Source: JAPPHA01 sp963662705 (GTDB lineage Bacteria; Pseudomonadota; Alphaproteobacteria; Rhodobacterales; Rhodobacteraceae). Taken from it: a stretch of 64,000 bases of DNA. Of this stretch, positions 9,798-19,049 are shown one piece after another. Positions within the stretch are counted from its first letter, which is position 1; every line of letters begins with the position of its first letter. The notes under the pieces are model-generated. The model did not search any database. It saw only the letters and a list, made by a program, of their open reading frames with translations, and was not told the origin of the DNA. The DNA lies in NCBI GenBank assembly GCA_963662705.2, contig OY759767.1, positions 1,426,001-1,490,000 on the forward strand, written 5' to 3'. The translations under genes were made by a program, and so were the position numbers.

Positions 9798-11650
9798 GTG
9801 GACTCTCCCGCAGCACCGGTTTACAGTCAGCCGCGGGTGATTCGCGGCAAGGCGGTATGGATCGAAAGCGTGGTGGATCTTTCCCAAGTGTCATTGGACA
9901 TGGTGACGAAGGTGGACGAGGCCCGCTTTCGCGCCTTGATGCAGGAGCATCATTTCCTCGGCGACGCCCAGCCGAGAGGCGAGACCATACGCTATGTCGC
10001 CCACTGTGGGGGACGCTGGCTGGCGCTGGCGATGTTTTCGGCATCAGCGTTGCTCTGCGCGGCGCGCGATGACTGGATCGGCTGGGAGCGTGGCAGCCAG
10101 TTCAGCCGCCTTCACCTTGTCACCAACAATTCGCGGTTCCTGGTTCTGCCCGGCGGGGTGCCGAACCTCGGCTCGCGGGTGCTGTCGCTGTGCGCGCGGC
10201 GCCTGGTGCGGGACTGGCCGCTCCGCTTCGGCCACGAAATCCTGCTCCTGGAGACGTTCGTGGACCCTGTGCGCCATCGGGGCACGGTCTACCGCGCGGC
10301 CAACTGGCTCTGTGTCGGGCACACCCGGGGCTTCGGCCGCTTGGGCAGTGGCTATATCACCCACGACCGGCCCAAGCTTGTCTTTCTCTATCCACTGTGC
10401 CGGGATGCGCGCCGCCGGCTGCGGACGGCACACCTTGATCCCGGCCTGCACAAGGGAGTTCCGAAGATGACACTCACCGCTGCGCAGATGCGCTCCCTGC
10501 CCGATTACTTCAAGCAGGTGGAGGATCCGCGACGCCGGCAGGGGCGGCGGCACAACCTGCCATCGGTGCTCTCGCTCGCCACCGCCGCGACCCTTGCCGG
10601 CATGCGCGGCTACAAGGAGATCTCGGAGTGGGTCGAGGACCAGAGCCAGGCGGTTCTGGCGTATTTCAGGCCGCGCTTCGACCAGGGCCGGTACATCCCG
10701 CCGAGCAGGACGATCATCCGCGACGTGCTGGTCCGGGTGTGCCCGGACGAGTTCGACGCCGCCCTGCGGCAGTGGAACGAAGACCATGGCGGCCCGGACA
10801 GCGCCCTGGCCGTCGACGGCAAGACCATGCGCGGCGCCGTCGATGCCGATGGCGTGCAGACCCATGTCATGGGTGTTGTCGGCCACGACAGCAGGAAATC
10901 CTACGCCAAAAAAAAGTCGGAATGAGGCCGGGGGCGGACGACGAGGAAAAACGCACCAACGAAATCGGCACAGTCATCCCCCTGCTCGACATGCTGCCCG
11001 ACATCAGCGGCCGCACCGTCACCGCCGATGCCATGTTGGCGCAGCGGAAACTGGCCACCTACCTCCTCGACCGCGGTGCCGACTACGCCTTCACCGTCAA
11101 GGGCAACCAGAAGACCCTGCTCTGCGATATCAGCCTGACGCTCGACGAGATCATGGCCAGCCGTGCGCCGGACTTCGTCGAACCCGAGTGCAAGCCCGAC
11201 CACGGGCGCAAGGAGAAACGCTCCATATGGGTCTCCAGTGAATTGAACGATTACGCCGACTTTCCCGGCACAGGCCAGGTCTTCGCCGTCCACCGCGAAA
11301 CCCTCGAGGTCAAGACTGGGGAACAGTCCAAAGAAACGGCTTACTGCATCACCAGCCTGACCGAGGACAGGGCAACACCCGAGCGCCTGCTCTGCCTCAA
11401 TCGCGGGCACTGGGGGATCGAGGCCAACCACCACATCCTCGACATGACCTTCGATGAGGACCGAAGCCGCATCCGCACCGGCCACGGCCCGGCGAACGCC
11501 ACCCTGCTCCGGCGCTTCGCCATCGGCCTGATCAAGACTCACAGCGACAATGTCGCCGAGACCACGCGCAGACTGGCCCGAAAACCCAGGCGGGTCCTGG
11601 ACATGCTGAAACTGACAGGCAACACCCGCCCGCGCATGGCGTTCGGCTGA
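9798..11650 (+). CDS. DUF4338 (DruA-like)-ISAs1 transposase fusion, needing a -1 frameshift
   Basis: Frame 1 (9798-10925) opens with a domain of about 215 residues that resembles DUF4338, the domain of DruA in the Druantia defence system: EHHFLGDAQPRGETIRYVA, DWIGW, NNSRFLVLP, LETFVDPVRHRGTVYRAANW. From about 10467 an ISAs1 DDE transposase follows (MRSLPDYFKQVEDPRR, GMRGYKEISEW, first Asp in AVDGKTMRGA). The frame stops after YAKKKSE. The rest of the transposase is in the -1 frame to 11650: second Asp in VTADAMLAQ, FTVKGNQKTLL, and the Glu in RGHWGIEANHH. The join lies at eight A residues (10908-10915) followed by G, an A_AAA_AAG slip site in the right phase. It may be programmed frameshifting, an inactivating deletion or a base-calling error. 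The GTG start at 9798 has a nearby GGAGG. Confidence 0.85.
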
Positions 11651-11888
11651 AGACCCACCACACTCGCGCCTGAGTTGCCAATCCTGTCTCCACCCTCGAA
11701 GACGGGGGTGAACAGGCATGTCCGGCAATCGCCAAATCGCCGGAAACGCCGCCGGGAAACAGCCCCGGGCGCAGAATCATGTGCCGTGGGGCCTTGTCCG
11801 GGGTCGATGTGACGTCACCTCACGTGGCAAAAGGCGCATCGGTGAAATGCGAAAGACAATCGCGTCAAACCCGTGTGCCGGCAAAAAA

Positions 11889-11907
11889 ACAGAACAGATT
11901 CACCCTG
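11889..11907 (-). repeat. Right terminal inverted repeat of the insertion sequence
   Basis: Partner of 9740-9758; reads CAGGGTGAATCTGTTCTGT on the minus strand. Confidence 0.75.
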
Positions 11908-11917
11908 AGCCAGGTGG
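11908..11917 (+). repeat. Target-site duplication, right copy (AGCCAGGTGG)
   Basis: Identical to 9730-9739 and in the same yicC reading phase. Confidence 0.9.
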
Positions 11918-12309
11918 GATCGATCGCTTCCCTGGTGGAGGATGCGGAGAAAATCGTCATCGAGAGTCAATCCGGTGCTGCGGACAGACTTCGGGACAAC
12001 GTTGCCAAGCTCCTTGACGCGAAAGGTGACCTGGATGAAGGGCGTATTGCCATGGATCTGGCTCTCCTCGCGGTCAGGTCGGATGTTTCCGAAGAAATCG
12101 ACCGAATGCGCGCCCATGTTGTGTCCGCCCGCCAACTGCTTGAAACCGGCGGTGTCATCGGGCGCAGGTTCGACTTCCTGACTCAGGAATTGAACCGGGA
12201 GGCGAACACACTATGTTCGAAGGCGTCGTCATCGGGGTTGAACGCGGTCGGACTGGAGTTGAAAGTCGTGGTCGATCAGTTGCGAGAGCAGGTCCAGAAC
12301 GTCGAATGA
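11908..12309 (+). pseudogene. yicC: yicC, 3' part
   Basis: Carries the conserved C-terminal YicC domain (DUF1732): IAMDLALLAVRSDVSEE, EIDRMRAHV, GRRFDFLTQELNREANT, and the near-invariant end VVDQLREQVQNVE. The open frame starts upstream inside the insertion sequence at 11779, but residues before SQVGSIASL are element sequence. Whether this fragment is translated is unknown. The stop overlaps the gmk start by four bases (ATGA), so translation of this fragment may still matter for gmk expression; the insertion could also place gmk under a different promoter. Confidence 0.9.
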
Positions 12310-12974
12310 ACATGGTTGACCGCAGGCGAAAGGGGTTGATGCTTGTTCTGTCATCGCCGTCGGGAGCCGGAAAGTCCTCCCTGGCGAGAGAACTTGTCGC
12401 GTCAGACCCCGAGTTGGTGTTGTCCGTATCGATGACGACGCGGAACCCGCGGCAAGGTGAAGTCAACGGACGGGAATATTTTTTTGTTTCCGACCATCGG
12501 TTCGCGAACGAAGTGGCCGCCGGATCGATTCTCGAGCATGCGGTCGTGTTTGGCCACAGGTACGGGACGCCGCGAGGTGCGGTCGAGGATGCCCTGAATG
12601 CGGGGAGAGACGTCGTGTTTGACGTCGACTGGCAGGGATGCGCCCAGTTGAGGGAATCGCCCCTCGGCCGACACGTGGTGGCCGTCTTCATTCTGCCGCC
12701 CAGCATTGGTGAACTGGAGCAACGATTGATCAGCCGAGGCCAGGACAGCGCGGAAAACGTTTCCGGCCGAATGGACCGCGCCATGGAAGAGATCGGGCAT
12801 TTCCGTGAATACGACTATGTTCTGATCAATGAAGATTTCCGGAAATGCGCAGATTCCATCCGCGGAATCGTGGCTGTCGAAAGAGACCGGTCTGCCAGGC
12901 GTCCGGATATCGCAGACTTTGTCGAGGACCTGTCCGCGGAATTCGAAAGCCGCCGCAGTGCCGAAAGTCCGTAA
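12306..12974 (+). CDS. gmk: Guanylate kinase
   Basis: Phosphorylates GMP to GDP with ATP; essential in nucleotide metabolism. The P-loop is SSPSGAGKSSL (residues 16-26); SVSMTTRNPRQGEVNGREY is the GMP-binding signature and DVDWQGCAQL follows. At 222 residues it has normal length. The ATG at 12306 overlaps the yicC stop; a second ATG at 12312 is possible. As the gene is probably essential and sits in the same transcription unit as the interrupted yicC, it must still be transcribed, from within the insertion sequence or by read-through. Confidence 0.97.
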   Translation: MNMVDRRRKGLMLVLSSPSGAGKSSLARELVASDPELVLSVSMTTRNPRQGEVNGREYFFVSDHRFANEVAAGSILEHAVVFGHRYGTPRGAVEDALNAGRDVVFDVDWQGCAQLRESPLGRHVVAVFILPPSIGELEQRLISRGQDSAENVSGRMDRAMEEIGHFREYDYVLINEDFRKCADSIRGIVAVERDRSARRPDIADFVEDLSAEFESRRSAESP

Positions 12975-12976
12975 CC

Positions 12977-13516
12977 ATGACCATTTATTCGCTGAACCAG
13001 GTGTCGCCGAACTGTCCGGACGGTGCGGAATTCTGGGTGGCGCCCGGCGCGCATGTCATTGGAAACGTATCCGTCGGCAAGGCGGTGTCAATCTGGTTTG
13101 GAGCAGTTATCAGGGGTGACAACGAACCTGTCGTGCTGGGCGATGGAACCAATGTTCAGGACAACGCGGTTCTTCACACTGATCCTGGTTTTCCCTTGCA
13201 AATCGGTTCTCTGTGCACGATTGGTCACTCGGCGATCGTGCATGGCTGCACGATCGGAGATCGTTCCCTGGTCGGAATGGGCGCAGTTGTTCTCAACGGC
13301 GCCGTTGTCGAACGGAACTGCCTGGTTGGTGCGAAGGCTCTCGTCCCGGAAGGCGCACGCATTCCGGAAGGTTCGCTTGTCCTCGGCGTACCGGGCCGGG
13401 TCGTTCGCGAACTTTCGCCTGACGAGGTTACCGGCCTTGATCGCGCAGCCTACCACTATCAGTCAAGGTACCTGCTCTACAGGAATTCGCTGAATGAAAC
13501 GGACCCGGCCGGGTGA
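12977..13516 (+). CDS. Gamma-class carbonic anhydrase-like hexapeptide protein
   Basis: A 179-residue left-handed beta-helix protein of the gamma carbonic anhydrase/YrdA family. The three likely zinc histidines are in DNAVLHTDPG and IGHSAIVHGC. Arg and Asp of the AVIRGDNEP segment are conserved. Many family members catalyse CO2 hydration, others have no detectable activity, so the reaction is uncertain. Start chosen at ATG 12977 (MTIYSLNQVSP), three bases after the gmk stop; the frame is open further upstream but that part overlaps gmk. Probably co-transcribed with gmk. Confidence 0.9.
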   Translation: MTIYSLNQVSPNCPDGAEFWVAPGAHVIGNVSVGKAVSIWFGAVIRGDNEPVVLGDGTNVQDNAVLHTDPGFPLQIGSLCTIGHSAIVHGCTIGDRSLVGMGAVVLNGAVVERNCLVGAKALVPEGARIPEGSLVLGVPGRVVRELSPDEVTGLDRAAYHYQSRYLLYRNSLNETDPAG

Positions 13517-13969
13517 AGGCCCGACATCCGCCCTGCCGGGTGTCTTGATCCCGACTTCGCGGGACTGCCGAAATTGAATCGACTTCTTGTACCTGGAGGT
13601 CTTGTCCGCCATCCGGAAAAACCGGAATGGGGGATCGGGCAGGTTCAATCGGTTACAGCCGAAATCATAACGGTGAATTTTGAAGAAACGGGGAAGGTTT
13701 CGATCAATTCCGAGAACGTCGAACTCCGCCAGGTTTACGAAGCAGAATGACTCCGAGCCGGGAATCGCGTCGATTCAGGCGTGTTGCGCCGCGTCAATTC
13801 ATTCGACGCAGGGGCCGGGTTTCTGTACGCTGCGGCTTTATTCTGTCAATGCGGCCGACGAGCCGCGCCCAGACAGCGGTGGCATCGGAAGAAAAGTCAG
13901 GGGAACCGGACCGGTGATCCGCAAAATGTCTGGGAAAGCCAACGCGTGTTTTCGGCAGGGGATTTTGGG
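13517..13969. other. Gap between carbonic anhydrase-like gene and olsB
   Basis: About 450 bases with no supported gene. Open frames run through it on both strands without family features; the plus-strand frame upstream of olsB is an open extension, not a likely part of the protein. A promoter for olsB-olsA is expected here but none could be pinned down. Confidence 0.5.
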
Positions 13970-14761
13970 ATGACGGGGCCGGAAAATCCACAGCTTGACC
14001 GAAGCCAGTTCACGGTGAGGTTGGCAGAGACCGAAGAAGAGGTTCTTGCGTCGCAGCGGCTTCGCTATCGCGTTTTCGTCGAGGAGATGGGCGCGCATGT
14101 GGATGCAGCGTCAGCCCGCGCCGGAATCGAGCAGGATGCTTTCGATCCTTTTTTTGACCACCTGGTCCTGATCGATGAGCTCGCCGACGGCCCGGACAGG
14201 ATTATCGGAACCTATCGATTGCTCAGGGGCGACGTCGCACGGGATGGACCCGGCTTTTACAGCAGTGCCGAATTCGATCTGGGAGCGATCATTCGATCGG
14301 GACGCTCGGTGGTCGAGTTGGGTCGATCGTGCATCGATCGTCGCTACAGGGGCAATGTTGCCATGCTGCACCTTTGGAACGGCATCGCGGATTACGTATT
14401 GAGCCGTGACATCGAGATCATGTTCGGCGTGGCGTCTTTCCCCGGCACGGACCCGGCCCCGTTCGTTGAGGCCGTGTCCTACCTGCATCATTTCCACCTC
14501 GCGCCGAAAGACATTCGTGTCCGTGTCCGCGTGGACCGAGCAGCCCGTCTCGATCTTCTGCCTCCTGAATCCCTCGACAAGGACGCCGCGCGCTCCCGAT
14601 TGCCGCCGCTGATCATGGGATACATTCGGCTGGGCGGATTTGTCGGAGCAGGGGCCTGCGTCGATGAGGTCTTCAATACTCTCGATGTGTGCGTGATCCT
14701 GGATACCGAGAGGATGTCGGAAAAACGCAAGGCATATTTCGTTCGGGGCTACGAAAGGTGA
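13970..14761 (+). CDS. olsB: Ornithine N-alpha-acyltransferase (first step of ornithine lipid)
   Basis: Transfers a 3-hydroxyacyl group from acyl-ACP to the alpha-amino group of ornithine, giving lyso-ornithine lipid. The 263-residue protein is an OlsB-type GNAT: QRLRYRVFVEEMGAH, DPFFDHLVLID, IIGTYRLLR, VELGRSCIDRRYRG and GVASFPGTDP. Start at ATG 13970 follows a GCAGGGG site and gives the usual short N terminus. The stop overlaps the GTG of the downstream acyltransferase, a standard olsBA pair. Ornithine lipids are membrane lipids used especially when phosphate is limiting. Confidence 0.92.
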   Translation: MTGPENPQLDRSQFTVRLAETEEEVLASQRLRYRVFVEEMGAHVDAASARAGIEQDAFDPFFDHLVLIDELADGPDRIIGTYRLLRGDVARDGPGFYSSAEFDLGAIIRSGRSVVELGRSCIDRRYRGNVAMLHLWNGIADYVLSRDIEIMFGVASFPGTDPAPFVEAVSYLHHFHLAPKDIRVRVRVDRAARLDLLPPESLDKDAARSRLPPLIMGYIRLGGFVGAGACVDEVFNTLDVCVILDTERMSEKRKAYFVRGYER

Positions 14762-15558
14762 TTACGTGGCAAGGAGAACGTCCGATCGTGATCGACACTC
14801 CGACCGCGATGGGTTGGGTTCGCCTTTCGTACAAGATCCTGGCTGTTGTCATCGTGCTTTCGATCCTTTTCCCTCCGTTGCTGGTGGCGCGACTGCTGAA
14901 TGCGGACACGGCCCGGCTGGCGATCGTCCGGGTTGCCTGTCGGTCAGCGCTCCTTGTCCTTGGTCTTTCGGTGAAGACGCGGGGGTCTCCAACATTGAAG
15001 CCGGGCGGGATGGTGGCCAACCATTGCTGCTGGCTTGACGTGATCGTTCTGAATTCGGTCCACGATGCCTATTTCGTTTCCAAGGCGGAAGTTCGCAATT
15101 GGCCGTTGTGCGGGGTCATCGCGCGCGCGGCGGGGACCGTTTTCATCCGCCGTCGCATCATGGACGCGCTTTTGCAGAAGATCGAATTCATGGATCGGAT
15201 CGGGTTGGGCCATCGCCTGCTGTTTTTTCCGGAAGGAACGAGTACCGACGGCCGGAGGGTCCTCAGTTTTCGGCCTACGCTCTTCGCGGCATATTTCGAA
15301 GGCGATTTCCGAAACACCACGTGGATTCAGCCGGTCAGCTTCGTCTATGCGGCGCCGACGGGGCGCCGCCGCGATTTTTACGGCTGGTGGGGAGACGCGA
15401 GTTTCATGGGCCATGCGGCGATGATCATCTCCGCACCGAACCAGGGAGGCGTCGAGGTCGTGTTCCACGATCCGCTCAAGGTCGGAGACTTTTCCGATCG
15501 GAAACGATTGGCCAGGACATGCGAGGAACGTGTTCGCTCGGCAGTTCAAATGAACTGA
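14758..15558 (+). CDS. olsA: Lyso-ornithine lipid O-acyltransferase
   Basis: PlsC-family membrane acyltransferase that adds the second acyl chain to lyso-ornithine lipid. It has the HX4D active site (NHCCWLD) and the FPEGTSTDGR motif that binds the acceptor phosphate or carboxylate. A hydrophobic anchor (ILAVVIVLSILFPPLLVA) lies near the N terminus. Start chosen at GTG 14758 because it overlaps the olsB stop by four bases and gives an N terminus beginning ITWQG, typical of the family; GTG 14788 with AAGGAG eleven bases upstream is the alternative. Confidence 0.9.
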   Translation: MITWQGERPIVIDTPTAMGWVRLSYKILAVVIVLSILFPPLLVARLLNADTARLAIVRVACRSALLVLGLSVKTRGSPTLKPGGMVANHCCWLDVIVLNSVHDAYFVSKAEVRNWPLCGVIARAAGTVFIRRRIMDALLQKIEFMDRIGLGHRLLFFPEGTSTDGRRVLSFRPTLFAAYFEGDFRNTTWIQPVSFVYAAPTGRRRDFYGWWGDASFMGHAAMIISAPNQGGVEVVFHDPLKVGDFSDRKRLARTCEERVRSAVQMN

Positions 15559-15765
15559 AAAGGCAGTCCATACGCGGCTTTCCTTCTGACGAACGCAATG
15601 CTCGATCGAAGGAGTGTCGGAGCAAGGGGGGGTCGCGGTTCGCCTGCTCGAGATATTTCCGGTTGATCCACGGGTGGTAACGGCCCCGCGGGCACATGCA
15701 GCGGGCGAAGTAACCTGGGCCGGTACGCCGAAAGCGCGGCCGGCAAGCAGGGACCGCGGTTTCGA

Positions 15766-17049
15766 TCAACCGGTCTTGCCGGTGCGAGGACGCCCGGCGT
15801 ACCGGGCGCTGTCTCCGAGTTCTTCTTCGATGCGGATGAGCTGATTGTACTTCGCGAGGCGGTCGGTGCGCGACAGCGAACCCGCCTTGATCTGACCGCA
15901 ATTGGTCGCAACGGCAAGGTCGGAGATTGCCGTGTCTTCGGTTTCGCCCGACCGGTGCGACATGACCGAACTGTAGCCATCCGAACGGGCCTGTTCCATC
16001 GTTTCCAGGGTTTCGGTCAGGGTGCCGATCTGGTTGATCTTGATCAGGATCGAGTTCCCGCATCCTTCCGATATGCCGCGCGCGAGGCGCGTTGAGTTGG
16101 TCACGAATATGTCGTCCCCGACGAGTTGGCACTTGTCTCCGAGCCTGTTGGTCAGGACGTTCCAACCTTCCCAGTCATCTTCGGACATGCCGTCCTCGAT
16201 CGATATGATCGGGTAATCGTCGACAAGTGCGCCGAGAAAGGCGACGTGGTCTTCCGGCGACAGCGTGCGATTCTCACCTTCGAGTACGTAGTTCCTTCCA
16301 TCGAAATATTCCGTCGCTGCGCAATCCAGGGCCAGCGCGACGTCTTCGCCGGGCCTGTAGCCCGCGACCTCGATCGCCTTGATGATGAATTCGACGGCCT
16401 TGGCGGTCGACGCAAGGTCCGGAGCAAATCCACCTTCGTCCCCGACATTCGTGTTGTGCCCGGCACGTGCGAGTTCGGCTCTCAGGGCATGGAAGACCTC
16501 GGAGCCCGCGCGAACCGCTTCGGAAAAGCTGGCTGCACCGACCGGCATGATCATGAATTCCTGGATGTCGATGCAGTTGTCGGCGTGCTGGCCGCCGTTG
16601 ATGATGTTCATCAACGGGGTCGGAAGAACTTGTGCCGACTTGCCCCCAAGATTACGGTAAAGCGGCTGTCCGGATGCCGATGCCGCGGCCCGGGCCGTCG
16701 CGAGTGAAACACCGAGGATTGCGTTGGCCCCCAGCCTCGACTTGTTGGGCGTCCCGTCAAGCCGGCACATCGACCGGTCAATGTCGGCCTGCAGGGCAGC
16801 GTCCATGCCGCGAACGATGTCGGCCAGTTCGGTAGAGACCGCGTTGACCGCCCCGAGAACGCCCTTGCCGTGATACCGGCTGGGGTCCCCGTCGCGCAGT
16901 TCAACGGCTTCATGGGCGCCCGTTGATGCGCCTGATGGCACAGCGGCCCTGCCTACGGCTCCGCACTCCAGTTCGACATCGACTTCTACGGTCGGATTTC
17001 CGCGGCTGTCGAGGATCTCACGACCAGAAACGTGAATAATATCAGTCAT
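15766..17049 (-). CDS. eno: Enolase
   Basis: Interconverts 2-phosphoglycerate and phosphoenolpyruvate in glycolysis/gluconeogenesis. 427 residues, full length. Signatures include REILDSRGNPTVEVD, SGASTGAHEAVELRDGD, ILIKINQIGTLTET with the catalytic lysine, and SHRSGETEDTAISDLAVA. The frame is open to 17139, but ATG 17049 (MTDIIHVSGREIL) matches the family. It stands apart from pyrG and kdsA, which are eno neighbours in some proteobacteria. The ribosome site is not strong. Confidence 0.98.
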   Translation of the reverse strand: MTDIIHVSGREILDSRGNPTVEVDVELECGAVGRAAVPSGASTGAHEAVELRDGDPSRYHGKGVLGAVNAVSTELADIVRGMDAALQADIDRSMCRLDGTPNKSRLGANAILGVSLATARAAASASGQPLYRNLGGKSAQVLPTPLMNIINGGQHADNCIDIQEFMIMPVGAASFSEAVRAGSEVFHALRAELARAGHNTNVGDEGGFAPDLASTAKAVEFIIKAIEVAGYRPGEDVALALDCAATEYFDGRNYVLEGENRTLSPEDHVAFLGALVDDYPIISIEDGMSEDDWEGWNVLTNRLGDKCQLVGDDIFVTNSTRLARGISEGCGNSILIKINQIGTLTETLETMEQARSDGYSSVMSHRSGETEDTAISDLAVATNCGQIKAGSLSRTDRLAKYNQLIRIEEELGDSARYAGRPRTGKTG

Positions 17050-17068
17050 TGATGGATCTGCCTGCAGT

Positions 17069-17494
17069 TCAATCGGAGGAGGCCGGTTTCTTGCGGACCC
17101 CGTACAATTCCAGCCTGTGTCCACGAAGCTCGTAGCCAAGGCGGTTAGCGATCTTTTTCTGGAGCTTCTCGATTTCCTCGTCCGTGAATTCGATCACATC
17201 TCCCGACTGGAGGTCTATGAGATGGTCATGATGGTCGCGTTCCGCGTCCTCGTAACGTGCTCTTCCACCGAGGAAGTCGTGCCTGTCCAGAATACCGGCC
17301 TCGTCCAGAAGCTTGACCGTGCGGTAAACGGTGGCAATGGAGATTTTCGGGTCGATCCGGGTGGCACGTGCATGCAGTTCTTCGACATCCGGGTGGTCCG
17401 TCGTTTCCTGCAGGACTCGGGCAATGACCCGGCGCGGCCCGGTCATGCGGATACCGCTATCCTCACATCGTTCGACTATGCCGTCTCGTATCAT
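17069..17494 (-). CDS. Fur-family metal regulator (Fur/Mur type)
   Basis: A 141-residue Fur-family repressor. The DNA-binding helix segment ISIATVYRTVKLLDEAGI and the metal-sensing HHDHLIDLQSG are clear. The CxxC structural zinc pair that follows HHDH in gammaproteobacterial Fur is absent, as in the alphaproteobacterial Fur/Mur group that often answers to manganese. The ATG follows GGAAGG at good spacing. It lies downstream of eno's start on the same strand and next to an iron-type solute-binding gene, so iron or manganese homeostasis is the natural role. An AT-rich inverted repeat lies just upstream (17507-17519), a candidate for self-regulation. Confidence 0.9.
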   Translation of the reverse strand: MIRDGIVERCEDSGIRMTGPRRVIARVLQETTDHPDVEELHARATRIDPKISIATVYRTVKLLDEAGILDRHDFLGGRARYEDAERDHHDHLIDLQSGDVIEFTDEEIEKLQKKIANRLGYELRGHRLELYGVRKKPASSD

Positions 17495-17934
17495 GGTAAC
17501 CTTCCGAATTTAGCAAATTACAGGCGCCGCGGGACGTGGGCAATCTCGAATCCCGTTCAGACCTGGTCTCTGCCTCGGTCGAGTCCGGTGAGATCCTGTT
17601 CCCTGCACATATGTGACCGCGTGATGCCGGAACAAGGAAAAATTCTCCTCGTTCGATGACGCGCCACGACAACAAAACGGGATTTTCAACTCGTCGACAT
17701 GAGGCTCAAACCAGGGTGGGCGGACTTGTCCGGCAGCATTTCAAGCCCGGCCTTGCGGGCGGAATTCGCCAAAAAAGGGGCGGCAGTCATTCATCTGTGT
17801 TCGCGCAATTCCGCGATGCGGCTTCGGGAGCGTGTGGGGCCTGGTCTCCGGTCCCTCGCGGTTTGCCGATGTCCGCGAACACCGGGCAATGACCGGGTCC
17901 CATACATGTCATGACGCGGAAAGCGCCGGCCAGG
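17495..17934. other. Gap between fur/mur and the iron-binding protein gene
   Basis: About 440 bases without a recognisable gene. It contains the promoter side of the fur/mur gene and the 3' side of the solute-binding gene. No permease or ATPase of an iron transporter is found here, although such genes often follow the binding protein. Confidence 0.5.
17507..17519. promoter_or_regulatory. AT-rich inverted repeat upstream of fur/mur
   Basis: AATTT-AGC-AAATT, a perfect 5-3-5 inverted repeat 13 bases before the start codon in otherwise GC-rich sequence. It shares AATTTAG with the palindrome at 19050-19060. A Fur/Mur operator is inferred from position only. Confidence 0.3.
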
Positions 17935-18957
17935 TCAGCCGTCGAAATCCACTTCCTCGACCAGCCTGATCGCCGTCGGGCGGAGCTTGGCGACATCGAT
18001 GAGGTCAAGCGAGTCGGCCTCGAAACTTCCCCAGCTTTCCACGAGCTCGCTCCGCCGGATTCCCGGGGACAAGGGATACTCGTGATTGGTTTCGGCATAG
18101 ATTTCCTGACCTTCGTCAGATGCTAGGAATTCCATCAGCTTGACCGCGTTTTCCCTGTTGGGCGCCGCTTTTGTCATTGCCATACCCGAAAGATTGACAT
18201 GGGTACCCCCTGTTTCAAACGTCGGAAAGACGATCCTCACGCTGTTCGCCCAGGCGATCTGTTCCTCGTTCTTCAACATCAGCCCCATGTAGTACGTGTT
18301 TCCGATCGAGATGTCGCATTCGCCGGCATGGATCGCCTTGACCTGGGCACGGTCATTCCCCTGTGGTTTTCGGGCCAGGTTGGACTTGATCCCTTCAAGC
18401 CAGGCGCGTGCCGCATCTTCGCCGTCGTGAGCGATCAGGGCGGAAATCAGCGCCAGGTTGTACGCATTGGTCCCGGAGCGGATGCAAATTCGGCCCTTCC
18501 AATTGTCGGAGGTCAGGTCTTCGTAGGTTGTGACCTCACCATCAGCAACGCGATCTTTCGATGCATAGACAATTCGGGCTCGCGCCGTCAGGCCGAACCA
18601 ATGGTTGTCCGGATCCCTGAATTCGGACGGTATCGATTCGTTCACGACATCGGATTCCACCGCCTGGGTGACTCCGGCCTCGACGATCCCGTTCAGACGC
18701 GAGATGTCCACGGTGAGAATCAGGTCCGCCGGAGAGCGGTCACCTTCGGCCTGGAGGCGCTCGATCATTCCCTTGTTCAGGAACGTGACATTGACATCGA
18801 TCCCGGTATCTTCCGTGAATCGTGCGAACAATGGCTCGATGAGGGGTGGCTGCCGGTAAGAGTAAACATTGACTTCGTCGCCTGCTGTCGGGCCTGCGAA
18901 GGCAACAACGGCAAGGCCCGCCGCCCACAGGGCAGGGTTCACTAACCGTTTTTTCAT
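17935..18957 (-). CDS. Iron(III)-type ABC transporter solute-binding protein
   Basis: Periplasmic binding protein of the FbpA/FutA family, 340 residues. It has a signal peptide (MKKRLVNPALWAAGLAVVAF, cleavage after about residue 25), then VNVYSYRQ, the PADLILTVD region, and the IGNTYYMGLML segment holding the tyrosine pair typical of iron ligands. Start at ATG 18957 follows AGGAGA. No permease or ATPase gene is adjacent, so it may work with a transporter encoded elsewhere. The Fur-type regulator gene 440 bases downstream and an AT-rich palindrome upstream suggest metal control. Confidence 0.9.
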   Translation of the reverse strand: MKKRLVNPALWAAGLAVVAFAGPTAGDEVNVYSYRQPPLIEPLFARFTEDTGIDVNVTFLNKGMIERLQAEGDRSPADLILTVDISRLNGIVEAGVTQAVESDVVNESIPSEFRDPDNHWFGLTARARIVYASKDRVADGEVTTYEDLTSDNWKGRICIRSGTNAYNLALISALIAHDGEDAARAWLEGIKSNLARKPQGNDRAQVKAIHAGECDISIGNTYYMGLMLKNEEQIAWANSVRIVFPTFETGGTHVNLSGMAMTKAAPNRENAVKLMEFLASDEGQEIYAETNHEYPLSPGIRRSELVESWGSFEADSLDLIDVAKLRPTAIRLVEEVDFDG

Positions 18958-19049
18958 CTGGATTCTCCTGTTCTGCCTGGTTTTGCCGGCTGTACGTGGC
19001 GGCATCGAATGCGCATGTCTTCAGCCAGCGAACAGAAGCCTAATATCTT

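Larger units (their letters stand above)
9740..11907 (+). mobile_element. ISAs1-type insertion sequence, 2,168 bp, inside yicC
   Basis: Both edges can be set exactly because they fall between the two AGCCAGGTGG copies. The ends are imperfect inverted repeats: the first 19 bases (CAAGGCAAATCCGTTCTCT) match the inverted right end (CAGGGTGAATCTGTTCTGT) at 14 positions, and ends starting CAGGG with 8-10 base duplications fit ISAs1 elements. The element is longer than a simple ISAs1 because the transposase frame has an extra N-terminal domain of about 215 residues. About 250 bases after the transposase stop show no gene. Confidence 0.88.
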
